A DNA stretch of 64,000 nt from Limnanthes douglasii subsp. nivea (GCA_036936605.1 JAUPFV010000002.1:216869046-216933045); one strand, 5' to 3'. Counted from the stretch's first letter, positions 1-11,887 are shown. The notes: a model not told the origin generated them from the sequence alone. Numbers and translations are program-made.

Positions 1-1989
1 AAAAACTAGCAATGGCTTTAGTAATTGCTGCTAAGAAAATGAGACCCTACTTTCAGTCTCATTCTATCATTGTCCGAGCGTCTTTTCCCTTGAAAAACGT
101 TCTCCAGAAGGCAGACGTATCAAGCAGAATGACCAAATGGTCAATGGAGTTGGGGGACTATGATATTGATTTTGCCCCTCGAACTGCAGTCAGCTCAATC
201 TGTTGCTGACTTCCTAGTTGAATTCCATTTGGACAGGGACAGTAAGCAAGCAACAGGTGAAAAGACTAAGAAAGTATGGGTTGTCCGGACTGATGGTGGA
301 TCAAGTACCATGGGTTGTGGTGTTGGGATATGTTTAACCTCTCCGTACGGCGACAAGATGTACCAGGCTATATACTTTTCTTTCAGAGCTTCTAACAATG
401 ATTCTGAATATGAAGTTGACATAGCTGGTTTAAAGTTAACCTTAATTTGTGGAGCCAAAAGGGTCAGGTTAATGAGTGATTCTCAGCTTCTTATCTATCA
501 TGCACAAGGTCAATCCGAGGCAAAAAAGGAGCAACTTGTTAAATATTTATTCATTCTTAAATAAGTGGCACTTAACTTCAAAGACATCACTTATGAGCAC
601 ATACCCCGAACAGAAAATACGTTAGCAGACTCCTTGGCAACCATAGCATATTCTGAGTCCTACCCATGGATTCACGTGCAAGAGTGTCCATCCATTCCCC
701 TCAATCAGAACAAGGAGGAGGAGGAAAGTTTAAATATACAAGTGAATCAACCTCAAGACTGGAGGTATCCTCTTTTTCAATAAATTTCACATGGCATCTT
801 GCCTCCGGAAAAGATGGTAGCAAGAAAAGTGAAGTATAAGGCTCGTGGATTTGTAATCCTAAGAGACGTTCTTTACAAGAAGTCTTTTTGTAAACCACTC
901 TTGCGATGTTTGGGCGTTGAAGAGTCCCAAATAGTATTGTCCAAACTACGTGATGGTGAGGGATCAGCACACAGTGGTTATAAAGCTTTAACCAGAAGAG
1001 TCTTGTTAGCCAGATACTACTGACCCTCCATAATGAAAGATGCCAAGGAATTGGTGGAGAAGTGTGACCCATGCCAAAGATACAGTAATGAATTTCATAT
1101 TCCAGCTGTCCCTTTAGAGTCAATTTATGAGCCAATTCCTTTTGCTCGTTGCTGGATCTGGTGGGATCTCTACCTATGGTATCCGGAGGGTGCAGAACTA
1201 TCATTGTTGCCATCGATTATTTCTCGAAATGGATAGAAGCAGCCTCATTGGCAGGAACTACTTCAAAAGCTGTCATAAAATTTATCTTATCTAATATTTG
1301 CTGCAGATTTGGGGTTTCACAAAAGATAATCACAGACAATGGGCCACAATTCGATAACAAATATATGAAGAGCTTTTGTGCCTCTAGAGGCATTCGACAT
1401 TGCTTCTCTTCTCATTTCCACCCACAGGCGAATGGTCAAGTTGAAATGGCAAACAGGACCATTCTGTCCGGTCTTAAAAAGAATCTAAAAGGGGCTGCTG
1501 GAAAATGTCCAAGCTATCTACAAGAGGTACTATGGGCCTACCGGACTACTCATCGGGCTGCTACACAGGAATCCCCATTTTCCTTAGTATATGGTATGGA
1601 TGCAATAGCTCCTATAGAGGCAACTCTTCCTTCATTTAGAGTCCACAATTTTTCCGAACATGCTAATGAAGTGGCAATCAGAAGTCAGCTTGACTTCATA
1701 GAAGAGAAAAGAGTTAAGGCTCATCTCAGAGCCACACACTATCAGGGGTTGATGAGAAGCAGGTTTGCTTCCAGAGTCAGAATGAGGGATTTTCAACCAG
1801 GGGATAAAGTGTTGAGAAACGTCTTCCTATATACTAAAGAGAAGCAGTTCGGCAAGCTAGCTCCAAATTGGGAAGGACCCTATGCGATTATTGAAAAGCT
1901 TAAGCCTGGGACATACAGGCTTCAAGATAAAGATGGAGGATCTTTAATCACCCCTGGAACATCGAACACCCCCGGTTGTATCTAGAATA
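1..1989 (+). pseudogene. Tat-lineage Ty3/gypsy pol, 3' part (RNase H, second RNase H, integrase), element A
   Basis: This is the C-terminal half of a gypsy polyprotein cut by the window edge. In order it shows the end of the RT-linked RNase H (nt 3-225, KMRPYF, SRMTKWSMELGDYDIDF), a second plant-type RNase H (about 275-690; RTDGGS, NDSEYE, SDSQLL and ENTLADSLA supply the D-E-D-D residues), the H2C2 zinc finger (CDPCQRY), the integrase core (VAIDYFSKW, TDNGPQF, HPQANGQVE) and the C-terminal GPY-like segment (LAPNWEGPY). The dual RNase H is diagnostic of the Tat lineage (Ogre/Retand relatives). It is dead: frameshifts near 190, 1150 and 1945, in-frame stops at 562-564, 781-783 and 1021-1023, and the first zinc-finger His replaced by Arg (SKLRDGEG where relatives have ELHDGDG). 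Read through the last shift, the natural end is the TAA at 1987-1989. The 5' half lies outside the window. Confidence 0.93.
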
Positions 1990-2527
1990 AAAGTTATGTA
2001 AATATTTATTTGTTTAAAGTCCATGTAAATATTAGGGAGCATACTCTTTCCTACCATGGTGGCGCGGGGAGGTTTTAATGAGGTGTCCGGGCTTTTCAAT
2101 GAAATTTGATGCCTTCTTAAAAAAATCAGATTGCTTTGATTGATAGCTTATTTAAAAATTTCTAAGTATCACTAACAGACCGGATTTATCTGGTGGAGGG
2201 ATGACCATTTAAATATTTGTCATCAGAGAATTTAAACACTCTCACCTTAAAACACTTGTAAAATAACTAGGGGCTATTTAAACATTAGCCATAAAAATTG
2301 GACAAACATAAGACAATGCAAGAATTGTGTAACGTAAAACTGCCCGGCTAAACACCAGGGAATGATATTAAAACACGTAAAATGCCTTTGCCATCCAAGG
2401 ACTTTGAAGTTTTAAAAGGAAAGATTTATCCGGACAAGAGTCGGACACGGTTACAAAAATGCCTTGACCATCCAAGGACTTTAATCTAACACAAGAATTA
2501 AATGAAAATAAAAAGATAGTTAAAATT
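1990..2527. other. Non-coding spacer between convergent pol and aORF of element A
   Basis: No open frame of note. It separates the end of pol (+) from the end of the antisense ORF (-). It contains a short direct repeat (ATGCCTT..CCATCCAAGGACTTT) at about 2380-2406 and 2458-2485, spacing about 77 bp. Elements B and C carry longer tandem arrays in the same compartment. Confidence 0.6.
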
Positions 2528-5521
2528 TTAAGGCTGGGCTTCCTTAGATGTTCCAGCCTCATCTGGTTTCTTCTTGGGGTCTTTGGGTTCCTCATTAAGG
2601 TTCTCTCCGGTCCCTTCATCTTCATTAGTGGTATCATCATAACCGCTGGAGTAATTGTGCCTGTCACCATCAACCATAGTGTGAAAAGGGAGGTTTTCGT
2701 ATTCCACATATCGCCATAAATCTCCAAGTGTCCTCTTCGAAAATGTTCGATAAAAGAGCAAGACCATGTCAGATTTGACTTCAGCATACCTCTCCTCTTG
2801 GGAATATATCACTTTGTTGGTGTATGCGTCAATCTTGGCTTGAATGGTCTTCTCCTGCTCCTTTAACAAATCAGCTTTCTCCTGGTTAACTCTAGACACA
2901 ACATCTTCGAGCGAAATTTTGTCATTGGTTAGGGTCTGGATGACATTGTCTTTGGCCTTCACCTCTTCTTTCAAAGTGGAGAGATCCTTCTCCAAGCCAG
3001 AAGACTTAGATTGAAGTTCTTTGTTAACCCCTTCCGAAGTGGCCAGCCTGGTGGCCAAGTCCTCTTTCCCCTTTTTCAACTCCTCGATCTCTCTCCTTAA
3101 TGCCTCAACACTCTGATTGGTGTTGAGGAGATCGTTAGATAAAGTCTCTTTGTCTGCATTGAGTGTGTTGATAATGGCAGATTGACTTCGCACCTGTCTC
3201 TCCAGGTTAAGCACCGATTGAATGTTGCCCAGCAATGAGTGATTCACCATGTCATTCTCCCCTGAAATAGAAAAAGATTTACCATTGAAAGTGACCATAT
3301 TCGAGGAGCTTGGAGGGAGGTAAGGGCCAGCAAAGTCGTCCTTCTCGAGGTCTCCAAAGTAAAGACCAATCCCTTTAAGGCCACTGATGTCTACTCCATC
3401 AATGTTGATATCCCCTCCAGTACCCTCTCCAGTGTGGAGATCACTTGGGATTTGCTCTGCATGTGTGGGGTCTGTTGGGTCAACCGGAGGAGGTGACTCC
3501 GGAGGCCGGAGAGCTACTTCATCCCCCTTGGAGATTTTCTTCTTCTTGGCTTTCCTGTCTCCACCATCTGCCCCCCCCCCCCCTCCCCGTTTTCGATCCT
3601 TCTTGGGAGCCTTTGAGGGGTTCGGAGGTTCACCTGCCTCTTTGGTACTTTCATTTCCAACCACTTGAAGAAGGGAAATATCGATTCCCCCTTGGTCATG
3701 CCCTCCCTGATTTGCTGGGATGATCTCTTCAGCACTGCCTTGAGCAACCTCAATTGCATCTTGCTTCTTCTTGCCTTTCTTTCCCTTCATCTTACTTGGG
3801 GCTTTAGCCCTGGCAAGCAAGGCCAGCTTCCCATCCTTTGCCTCTGTCCTCTGCTGGATGACACCCGAAGGAGGTGGTGTAGTCAGTTTTTCCCAAGTCA
3901 GGTCTCTCCGACCAGTTGTGTTCCAGAGGTGGGACCTCACTAAATTTCCGACAGTGAAACAATTGTGGAAGCGATTTCCCTATTTGTCAGCAGTCCAGGC
4001 GTTCAGCTTGATACAGGTTGTCTACCCCTCTTCCAAGTAGTCGGAGAACTCCTTCGACAGCACTACCCAAATAAAAAGAAGAACAATTAAGTAAATAGAC
4101 TTTTTATAAGGAAAAAAACAAACATGATGAAATATTTACCTGTGCTTTTCCATCTACTGGTGAGCATGCTTGGGTTGACACCAGCTTTAATATTCCTCCC
4201 ATTTTCCCAAGCTCCACTGATGAACAAGAATTTGGTTTTCCAATTCTTCTCCGATTCGAGCAGATCATCCACCACTTTAAAATTGTCACCCATGTTGTAG
4301 TTGTAGAAGGGGATGATGTGATTCTTACAAAGGCTGGCCACATCAGCGAATTGCTCCATCGGAAGCGGTATTCCGGAGAGCCTAGAGGCCATGATGCAAG
4401 CCATGAGGGTGTACCAAGCGTTGTGACTTAGTTCGCTTGGACAGAGCTTTATCAGATGAAAATATCTGACAATCTCTGGGTCCAAGGGAAATCTGAGCCC
4501 TCAGTTGAACAATTCTGTGTATATAACTATCCCACTCAGCTTACAGTCCATTGACGTCTCTGGATCGACTGGTCTACTCACTTTAACAGATTCTGAGATC
4601 CCCCACTTCGTCCGGATCCGGCCTAATTCAGCAGTATGAATGAAGGCGTACTTAATGTTCTGCATGGCTAGCAGATACTTTACGCTCACCTTGTGGAAGC
4701 AAGGTCCCACTCTGCCTTCAAGGGACTCCGGAAGGTCCGGATGTTTCAAACATATCTTCTCTTTACCCTTGCCCTTCTTGTCAGTGGCAACTTCCCCTGT
4801 CTGCCCGGAGACGTCAGTCTCAAAAATGGCTTCTTCAATGTTGTCCTCCATCGCCTCTTCCATCACCATAGAAAGATTGTCAGTTGTCGTTGGTGGATGA
4901 GTGCTGGTGGTTGGCTCAGTATGCTGTCCGGACGGCTGAACATCACTTTCTCTTTGTGCTTTGGTGTCCGGCTGGGGCTCAAATCCGGAGGGTTCATTTC
5001 GAAGGCTTGTTCCAATAGCCTCAGGACCAGATGATTTATCCTTAGGAACTTTGATGGATGCCTCTGACCCTGTAGCTTTGTCCTTGGCCCCCGACTTAGG
5101 GGGACCCTGATTTCAGAGATTTAGACTGTGGAGCAACAGCTATACCTTTAACTAAGCGGCCTCTTCGGCAAAGTGTCAGTTTTTCTGGGGAATTTTCAGC
5201 ATTTGATCCCATAGCTATGAATGGAGAGGGTCTTCTTGTGCTTGTAACAGCTTGTTCTCGTTCGACAGTAGGCTGAGACTCCTGAACCGAGGAGCCTGAT
5301 ACGATGGGTGAAAGACTTGGTTGAAATAACCTCTTGGGTTTGGAGCTTCTAGCAGAAGATGAACCTCGATCAGGCTCGGAGGATGGTGTTTCAGACTTGT
5401 TGATTGGAGAAACTGGAAGACCTGTAGCAATGCGCCTTTCTCGCTCAACTCTTTATGCTTTTTCTAACTCCGAGAGATTAAGCCACCCGTCTTTCACCAG
5501 TGCGTTTCTTGGTGTGAACAT
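2528..5521 (-). pseudogene. Antisense accessory ORF (aORF) of Tat element A, two exons, degraded
   Basis: On the strand opposite to pol. Proposed ATG at 5521, chosen because the peptide that follows aligns with the starts of the B and C copies (an E-rich segment reaching R-x-A-G-L). Exon 1 runs 5521-4140 and exon 2 4062-2528; the 77 bp intron 4063-4139 has GT-AG ends and phase 1. Exon 1 holds a basic/Ser-rich leader, then the Transposase_28-like (putative gypsy-type transposon) domain with LPESLEGRVGP, YTELFN and PLDPEIVRYFHLIKLCP. Exon 2 starts KEFSDYL, then a Lys/Gly-rich stretch, a coiled coil of roughly 180 residues and an acidic tail (TTNEDEGTGENLNEEP). Damage: TAA at 5455-5453, frameshift near 5105, TGG-to-TGA at 4503-4501 (FN*GLRF), and stops early in exon 2. 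A 13-C tract at 3571-3583 encodes poly-Gly. The function of this family is unknown. Confidence 0.8.
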
Positions 5522-5614
5522 AAACTCACACCAAATAGATTTTGAGAAGAGAGGTGAAAGTTTGAGATAAAGGAATAAGAGAGTAATGAAGATGGTAAAA
5601 CGGTGAAAATGAAG

Positions 5615-5623
5615 TAATTTATA
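5615..5623 (-). promoter_or_regulatory. TATA box of the element A antisense ORF
   Basis: TATAAATTA on the minus strand, about 95 nt upstream of the proposed ATG at 5521. Homologous positions upstream of the aORFs of elements B and C also carry CTATAAATA, which supports a real antisense promoter. Function is inferred. Confidence 0.55.
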
Positions 5624-6549
5624 CTAATGAGACTAAAAGAGATGCCAAAAACCTAGGAGAATACAAAAAGACAAAAATAATGATTAAAGACGGCCCTGAC
5701 GTCATGGGGATTGAATGAGGAGGTTACTTTTTGGGATTAGTGGGAGCATCGTTCTAGGAGAAAGATGGCTGGTGAGGCAAATCAGAAGCTGACATGTGTC
5801 CCACGATCCATGGCATAACCTTTGAACTTCTAAGAAGTTTTCAGTCCTGATAAATTACCCTCAGTCGAAAATAATCCACACCAATATGAACTTTGAACTC
5901 TGAACATTTCTTACTTAAACCATATTCATGTTTGTGGATGTCTGTCCGAAACTAATATATATAGATCGAGTCAAAATAAATTATACATTAAGTTGCTTAG
6001 TTGTTTTTTATTGGATATCCATAAAATTCAATGGGTTTTAAGTTTTGTGATCCTTCTAGATTAAGTATATTTGAGAGGTGAACAATAGGTTTCTTTGAGC
6101 ATGTTGAGTTTAAGAGGTTAATTTAGGAACAAACGTTACTTTTTGAAGAAGAATATATAGATTTTCATGAAACTTCTAACAAATATAATCATATATCAAA
6201 TGCTTTAGTTTCAATACCATTCATTTCAATCTTATAAGAACATGAAAATACTCACAATCATATTTGTTTTTCACATAATTAACCAAATGAAAAATTTCAA
6301 GAATATCAAACTCTACCTTCTCAAGGGATGCAGACTGAAAAAATAATGTCATTAATAATTTTCAATAGAGAAATTAAAAACAATATATATTTTTATTATA
6401 TAGTCTATCTTCAAAAACATATAAATTTATGTTTTAAAGCAAAGAATCTACTGTGTCTTTCCTGAATCCATGAAAAGTTCCACCGATCTTCTCTTTAAGT
6501 GTGTAAGGTAACTATCCAAGAGTTGAGAAAAACTCATCTTAAAAAGGCC
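5624..6549. other. AT-rich stretch, probable remains of element A 3' end
   Basis: No coding sequence recognised. The 3' LTR of element A should lie here or have been lost, but I see no PPT of the GGGGGGCTAC type and no second LTR copy in the window to define it. Confidence 0.4.
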
Positions 6550-7230
6550 TCCGATATCTTTGTTAAACTTCAAACTTTTTCCTAAAATAATTGGGGCCAA
6601 AAGGTTTCTCGGTGTTTTAAGAACACCAATTTAATCAATAGCAATCTTTGGCGTTATTCCGACGATGTTCTGGATGCTGACCAATTGCGTGTGTCTCCCG
6701 ATGTCGTCGACCTCGTGAAGAGGTTGGATACCCCAGATGTCGATCTATTCTTACCCAAGAGGAACCGAGCGCTCAGTAAACGAGTAAAGTCAGAAGAGAT
6801 ATTTGACCAAGAAGATGGGCAAGAGGTTGCCAACGACGCCGCCAAAGACAAGCCTTGGGAAGTGTTACCTTTAGAGCCTGAAACTACCGTCCTCCTTAGT
6901 GAACCAGTCGCCAATGGAGGTAAATCTCCTGTTGTCGGCAAAAACCAGTACAAATGACGTGGTGAAAAGAGAAAAAAACTTTTCACGGCTGATGATGGGA
7001 GCAAAGATTTGGCCAAAAAACACAAAGAGAAAGTTGTGATGGATGAGGTGCACAACGAACCGGTTGTGGAACAAATTACTATCCCAACTATGCTTGGGAA
7101 ATACGAAGGTGCAAAGTTGGTCGTGCCCGATGAAGCTTCTCCTAAAGGGAAAAACACAGAGGAAAGGCATTCCATAGGTAATGCTAGAGCATTAGACCAC
7201 TTAGACGACCCTGCTACTGAAGAGTACTGA
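6550..7230 (+). pseudogene. aORF exon-2 fragment of a Tat element (element D)
   Basis: The translation matches exon 2 of the element B antisense ORF from the segment CFKNTN through LRVSPDVVDLVKRLDTPD and DLFLPKRNRALSKR, then an acidic/Lys-rich stretch and VVPDEASPKGK. It begins around 6550 with a degraded edge, is broken by a TGA at 6955-6957 and ends around 7230 before the coiled coil. It lies opposite to the pol fragments at 7380-8200, the same antisense arrangement as in A, B and C. Confidence 0.75.
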
Positions 7231-7350
7231 TATTCTGCTCATCACCAAAGGGGTTTGATGTATCCCAATCCACCGCTTTTGTCTACTCATGCTCAAGTTT
7301 TGGGCGGGTTCTCCCTAACAACCTCTCTATATAATATGGTTGCTCCCATA

Positions 7351-7372
7351 GAGAGAGAGAGAGAGAGAGAGA
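7351..7372. repeat. (GA)11 microsatellite
   Basis: Perfect GA dinucleotide run. It lies just at the edge of the RNase H fragment of element D, close to the internal deletion junction. Confidence 0.95.
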
Positions 7373-7379
7373 ATTCACA

Positions 7380-8200
7380 GAATTCGATGCTTAAACACTG
7401 TTTTTTGAGAATTCGATCATTTTCTCGAACCAACACCGTGCTAACCGCATAATCCGACAACGCTATGTACAAAAACAAAGTTTCTCAAGGTAATGGTTTT
7501 GTTAACAAATTCAAGGATGATAGATAATTTTTTATTTTGATGAAAGCCTCGGTACACTCAGGTGTCCAACTAAAATTCTTGCTATTTCTCAGCAATTGGA
7601 AGAAAGCAGCACATTTGTCAGAGGATCGAGATATGAATCTCTTCAAAGCGGCAAGACGTCCTATTAAGATTCGCACCTCTTTTATAAACCTCGGGGACGT
7701 CATGTTAATCAGAGCATTTAGCTGCACCAGATTTGCTTCTATTCCTCTTTCGCTGATTACAAATCCTATAAATTTCTGGATCGAACTCCAAAAGAGCATT
7801 TCTCTGGATTTAAATTGAGGTTTACTTTATTGAGGTTCTCGAGCGTTTCTTTGAGGCCGACAAAATGATCTTCATCGGTAATAATTTTGACTAGCATGTC
7901 ATCTACGTAAACCTCAACATTTCGACCAATCTGACCTTCAAAAACTTTATTGACCAGTCTTTGATAAGTAGCCCCCGTATTTTTCAGACCGAAAGGTGTA
8001 ACCTTATAACAATACGGTCCTCTCCCTGTGATGAATGTAGTGCTTTCTTGATCTCCTGGGTCTAACTTTATCTGATTGTACCCCGCATAAGCATATATAA
8101 AAGATAACAGCCTATTTCTCGATGTTGAATCTACGAGCTGGTCGATCTTTGGCATGGGAAATAGATCTTTGGGACAAGTTCTATTAAGGGATAGCCGTCC
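7380..8200 (-). pseudogene. Reverse transcriptase / RNase H fragment, element D (Tat gypsy)
   Basis: Minus-strand RT core: PKIDQLVDSTSRNRLLSF, YAGYNQIKLDPGDQ, TGATYQRLVNKVF and the catalytic YVDDMLVK box, then ERGIEANLVQLNAL, LIGRLAALKRFISRSSDKC and the start of RNase H (FLYIALSDYAVS). A frameshift sits near 7770-7800 and another near 7480. The N-terminal RT region upstream of 8155 is largely lost, and the second RNase H and integrase are missing altogether, so the fragment runs directly towards the aORF fragment. The polymerase motif is intact although the gene is dead. Confidence 0.9.
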
Positions 8201-8559
8201 ACCGCGGATACTAGGATTCCCTGATGTGTCCTACCTTTGTCAATCTTTCAACCTCTAAAATAATCGCCTCTGCCTTTTATTGGGAAAAAGATTGACGATT
8301 TTGGGTTATAGTTGAACATTCTCAAATGACACTTTCTGGAACTCCTGTAACATCCTCCAAACACCAAGCGAACAAGTGTAACCTTCGTCTGAGGAAATAA
8401 ATTATTCTCTCTCGAAAGTATGGATATATTTTTTTACGATTCTCATCTTAAGTAATAATTCGGGGGTCTCCCTAGGATCATCTACCGGTTCTGATCCCAA
8501 GGTCAACCCCGCTAATTTTATTTGTCTTTGTTGCTAACATTGTTAGGTAACATTCTCTT

Positions 8560-8845
8560 GTTATTTGCTAACTGCTTCTGACTGTCCCGACGTTATTTCC
8601 AACCATATAATTCACACATTGGTGAATCGTAGAAGTTATTGTATGCATTCTTGATAACCAAGATCGACCAAAGATCGCATTGTGTGACGTGGGTACATCC
8701 ACAACTACAAAAAGTACCTTTACTTCTTTTTTGAAAGGACCTCGACCCAATTGGACCACACCTTTGAACTCTCCAACCACCTCTACTGATGCTCTCGTGA
8801 AACCTACTATAGTCCGATCAGATTTAACAATTACCGGCGGTAAAA
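8560..8845 (-). pseudogene. Aspartic protease C-terminal fragment, element D
   Basis: The peptide with SDRTIVGFTRASVEVVGEF, GRGPFKKEVKVLFVVVD and SHNAIFGRSWLSRMHTI matches the C-terminal half of the Tat protease of element C (46140-45900). The DTG active-site half is absent: it is cut where the large inverted repeat begins. Downstream the frame reaches a TAG within the conserved RSS..RECY linker, where B reads Gln. Confidence 0.85.
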
Positions 8846-9406
8846 AACACCCGTAGTCCCTCATGTTTACCACTTGTATCAACTTGGTCCCCTTCTTTCA
8901 ACCATGCATAGAACTCATCCCCATAATTTTTTTAATTTGCATTTTTAGTGCCCCCGCACATGTGAAGGTTGAGAGATTGACACGTGGCATCAGTTTTTGT
9001 TGCAAGAATGGTCCTCCAATTTGTTTTTGCCAAAAATTCCCTTTAGCATTCCAAGTAAGCTATCATGTCAGCTGCCATGTCACACTTACCATTGACCTTC
9101 AAATTTTACTATTTACCTAAAAAACTTACCATTTATCCACTAACTTATAAACGGACCGGGTCGAACCCTAATTTAACTAACCCAACCCGAAACCCAATAT
9201 AACCTAGCCCAGCCCACTACAATATAACCCAACCCGACCCGTTTACACTAATCAGACCCCAATTTACACAAATCAAACCCCAATTTACCCAAATCAGATC
9301 TAATTTACCAATCTGAATGTTACAGGTCATTTCCTTTCAAGAACCCATCTTTCTTTCGTCGTCTTCTTCCATTCTCTTCCACCTAAACAAAAGTTTCATT
9401 TTTTAC
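8838..9406 (+). repeat. Left arm of the large inverted repeat
   Basis: Pairs with 9911-10474 at roughly 90% identity by eye. It includes a pyrimidine-rich AACCC-like stretch (about 9160-9245) that resembles degenerate telomere-type sequence but is not a telomeric array. Confidence 0.9.
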
Positions 9407-9639
9407 TTTAAGAGATCGAAAAGAATACGATTTGCGGTTGGGGTTATTAATGAAATTAATATTGTAGTGGAAGAAGCTAATTCTTTGTTCCACTACGGAG
9501 GGAGGGACATATTTTAAAGTAAAGAATCAGATTCTCCTAAGCATCAAACATGTTTATCATCCCCTTTACATTTTGTCAGCATCAAAACCCATTTAGCTTT
9601 CACTGCCAAACAATAGACGCAAAAAATATTTAGTTTGTC

Positions 9640-9885
9640 ACCATAAAAAATTATATTTTAATTTAGTTTGTGAAAACCCATTACTGATCCTCTCTGTTTG
9701 TAACATATCTCTTTCAGAAACCGTAATACTAGAACCATTTGAGGTTGTCGGACTAAACGGATCCCTGCCAACGATCGGAATCCCGGGAGAGTTAGGATGA
9801 GTCATCAAACCTCGTACCAACTCACTTTCATTATCAAGGTTTTGGACAAAGTCGATGAACTTGTTGGCAGAAGTTGTCCTGTTCT
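9640..9885 (-). other. Coding-like stretch in the core of the inverted-repeat element
   Basis: One minus-strand frame stays open for about 75 codons through the 504 bp core, with GC-richer, ordinary-looking composition ([19 protein letters not shown], then [16 protein letters not shown], then [16 protein letters not shown]). I do not recognise the protein. Sitting between long terminal inverted repeats, it could be a captured host-gene exon (Pack-MULE-like). It could also be chance. Confidence 0.35.
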
Positions 9886-9910
9886 TTCATTTGACTAGTA
9901 CTTGCAAATT

Positions 9911-10474
9911 AAAAAATGAAACTTTTGTTTAGGTGGAAGGAGAATGGAAGAAGACGACGAAAGAAAAATGGGTTCTTGAAAGGAAATGACTTATAACATT
10001 TAGATTGGTAAATTAGATCTGATTTGAGTAAATTAGGGTTTGATTTGTGTAAATTGGGGTCTGATTAGTGTAAACGGGCCATGTTGGGTTATATTGTAGT
10101 GGGCTGTGCTAGGTTATATTGGATTTCGGGTTGGGTTAATTAAATTAGGATTCGACCCGGTCCGTTTATAAGTTAGTGGGTAAATGGTAGGTTTTTAGGT
10201 AAATGGTAAAATTTGAAGGTATATGGTAAGTGTGATATGGCAACTGACATGGCAGCTTACTTGGAATGCTAAAGGGCATTTTTGGCAAAAAAATTGGAGG
10301 ACCATTCTTGCAACAAAAACTGATGCCACGTGTCAAGCTCTCAGGCTTCACATGTGCGGGAGATTAAAAATGCAAATTAAAAAAAAGATGAGGATGAGTT
10401 CTATACATGGTTGAAGAAAGATGACCAAATTAATACAAGTGGTAAACATGAGGAACTACGGGTGCTTTTTACCC
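9911..10474 (-). repeat. Right arm of the large inverted repeat
   Basis: Reverse-complement partner of 8838-9406. Differences are scattered substitutions and small indels, so the element is not recent. Confidence 0.9.
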
Positions 10475-11345
10475 TAACTATTCATATATATCAACTTTTA
10501 AGTTATACTACTCATAAAAAACATGTTTTATCTCAATTCTAAAATACCATTTTCAAAAGTCTTTTCGGCTGAGTGAGGCTTCGTTTTCTGGTAGACTTCT
10601 AGTGGTTCTGCAATTACATATATTATTAGGCTAGGAGGTGTATATCCGAGATAAACTTGCGAAGAATAATTTTCACGTTTGAAGAAAACAAAAGTCGTTT
10701 AACTATGTCTGCAAATTGATACGTAGTTTAAAAAGAAATATAATTTTTTTATCATTATATAATAAATATAAATGTCAAAGTATATTATATATATAAAAGA
10801 TTAGCTACTAATATTTTGTTTTTAATTTTGTTTTTTATGTATGTATACATGATATCAAGAGTTAAATTTGTGATTGTTCAATTTTAATGAAGATGTTTTC
10901 AAGTATTCTTTTGATTTCAAAATGTCATATAAAAGTCAATCGACTTATATATTCTAATAAATTTAGTCTTTTGATTTCAAAATATCTGGCGAGCATGCCT
11001 CAATTATGAAATAATATCAAGTGAGTGTATCTTGACTATAATGATTTTGATAATATTGGTCCTTGATTCTTTAGAAATTAGCGTCAATGACTAAATTTAT
11101 CTAAATTATCATAATCGAGATACCACCGTAGGATATTTTGTAGTCAAATGACTAAAGAAAAGAAAGCATCATACTTGAGAGACCTTCACATGTTTTGAAG
11201 TCAAAAGAAAATATGAAAGAAATCGCCATAGTCAAATGAACAATCAGAGATTTAAGCATAATATCGAGATGATAACTTAACTTTCTACGTGAAATTACAT
11301 ATTAGTATATTTCAATTGGATTGTTTATCTTTAAGTCGATGTAAA
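10475..11345. other. AT-rich intergenic stretch
   Basis: Read on both strands; no gene, RNA or repeat recognised. Confidence 0.5.
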
Positions 11346-11887
11346 TGACAGAACATATATTGAATCACCCAATATATTTTATCATATACGAAATAAGAAA
11401 TCCTCAGAATTTGTGATTAACTAATAGAGATAAGAGATAAAACTTACGGTTTTGTTCGTAATCCATTGTTAATGATTGATTTCTCCTTTAATCCCCGTTA
11501 GATACACGATGGAATCCTCATTAGATACATGATTGTTGTGGATCTTTCAATACAACAAAATGACGACTAACCTTGTAAATTCGAATTAAAAGAATATCTT
11601 AACTTTAATCTATTTTATATTGAAAATATAATTAGTAACCCTAATTATATTAACCCTTATAATTGACTTATCAATTTAGTCCTTGAATTATTAGTTTAGA
11701 CTTAAGTGTTGAGATTTGGCTGAATCATTCACAGTGTCCAAATTCAACCTGGTTATTACACTTATACTTTCACCTATATGCCTAATTCATACTTAATTAT
11801 ATATAATATAATTAATTTGATTACTTATTAAAATGGGTTACCTTGTGACGATGACCAAATATATACTTAGCATAACGATCCATAACA
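11346..11887 (-). repeat. Copia 3' LTR
   Basis: In + orientation it starts TGACAGAACATAT and ends CGATCCATAACA. It aligns with 15635-16190 over its length, for example GTGATTAACTAATAGA and AAGTGTTGAGATTTGGCT. Confidence 0.85.

Larger units (their letters stand above)
8838..10474. mobile_element. Large inverted-repeat (foldback / MULE-like) element
   Basis: Two arms of about 565-570 bp face each other around a 504 bp core. The ends read GGTAAAAA(A/G)CACCCGTAG, followed by T(C/T)CCTCATGTTTACC. Long terminal inverted repeats with a non-coding body fit non-autonomous Mutator-like or foldback DNA transposons. No clean 9 bp target duplication is visible: the left flank lies in the protease of element D, while the right flank is unrelated AT-rich DNA. 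The best imperfect candidate is TAACAATTA on the left against TAACTATTC on the right. Confidence 0.75.

Noticed and set aside
9160..9245. AACCC-like telomere-type sequence
   Set aside because: It is degenerate, not a TTTAGGG/CCCTAAA array, and is part of the inverted-repeat arm.
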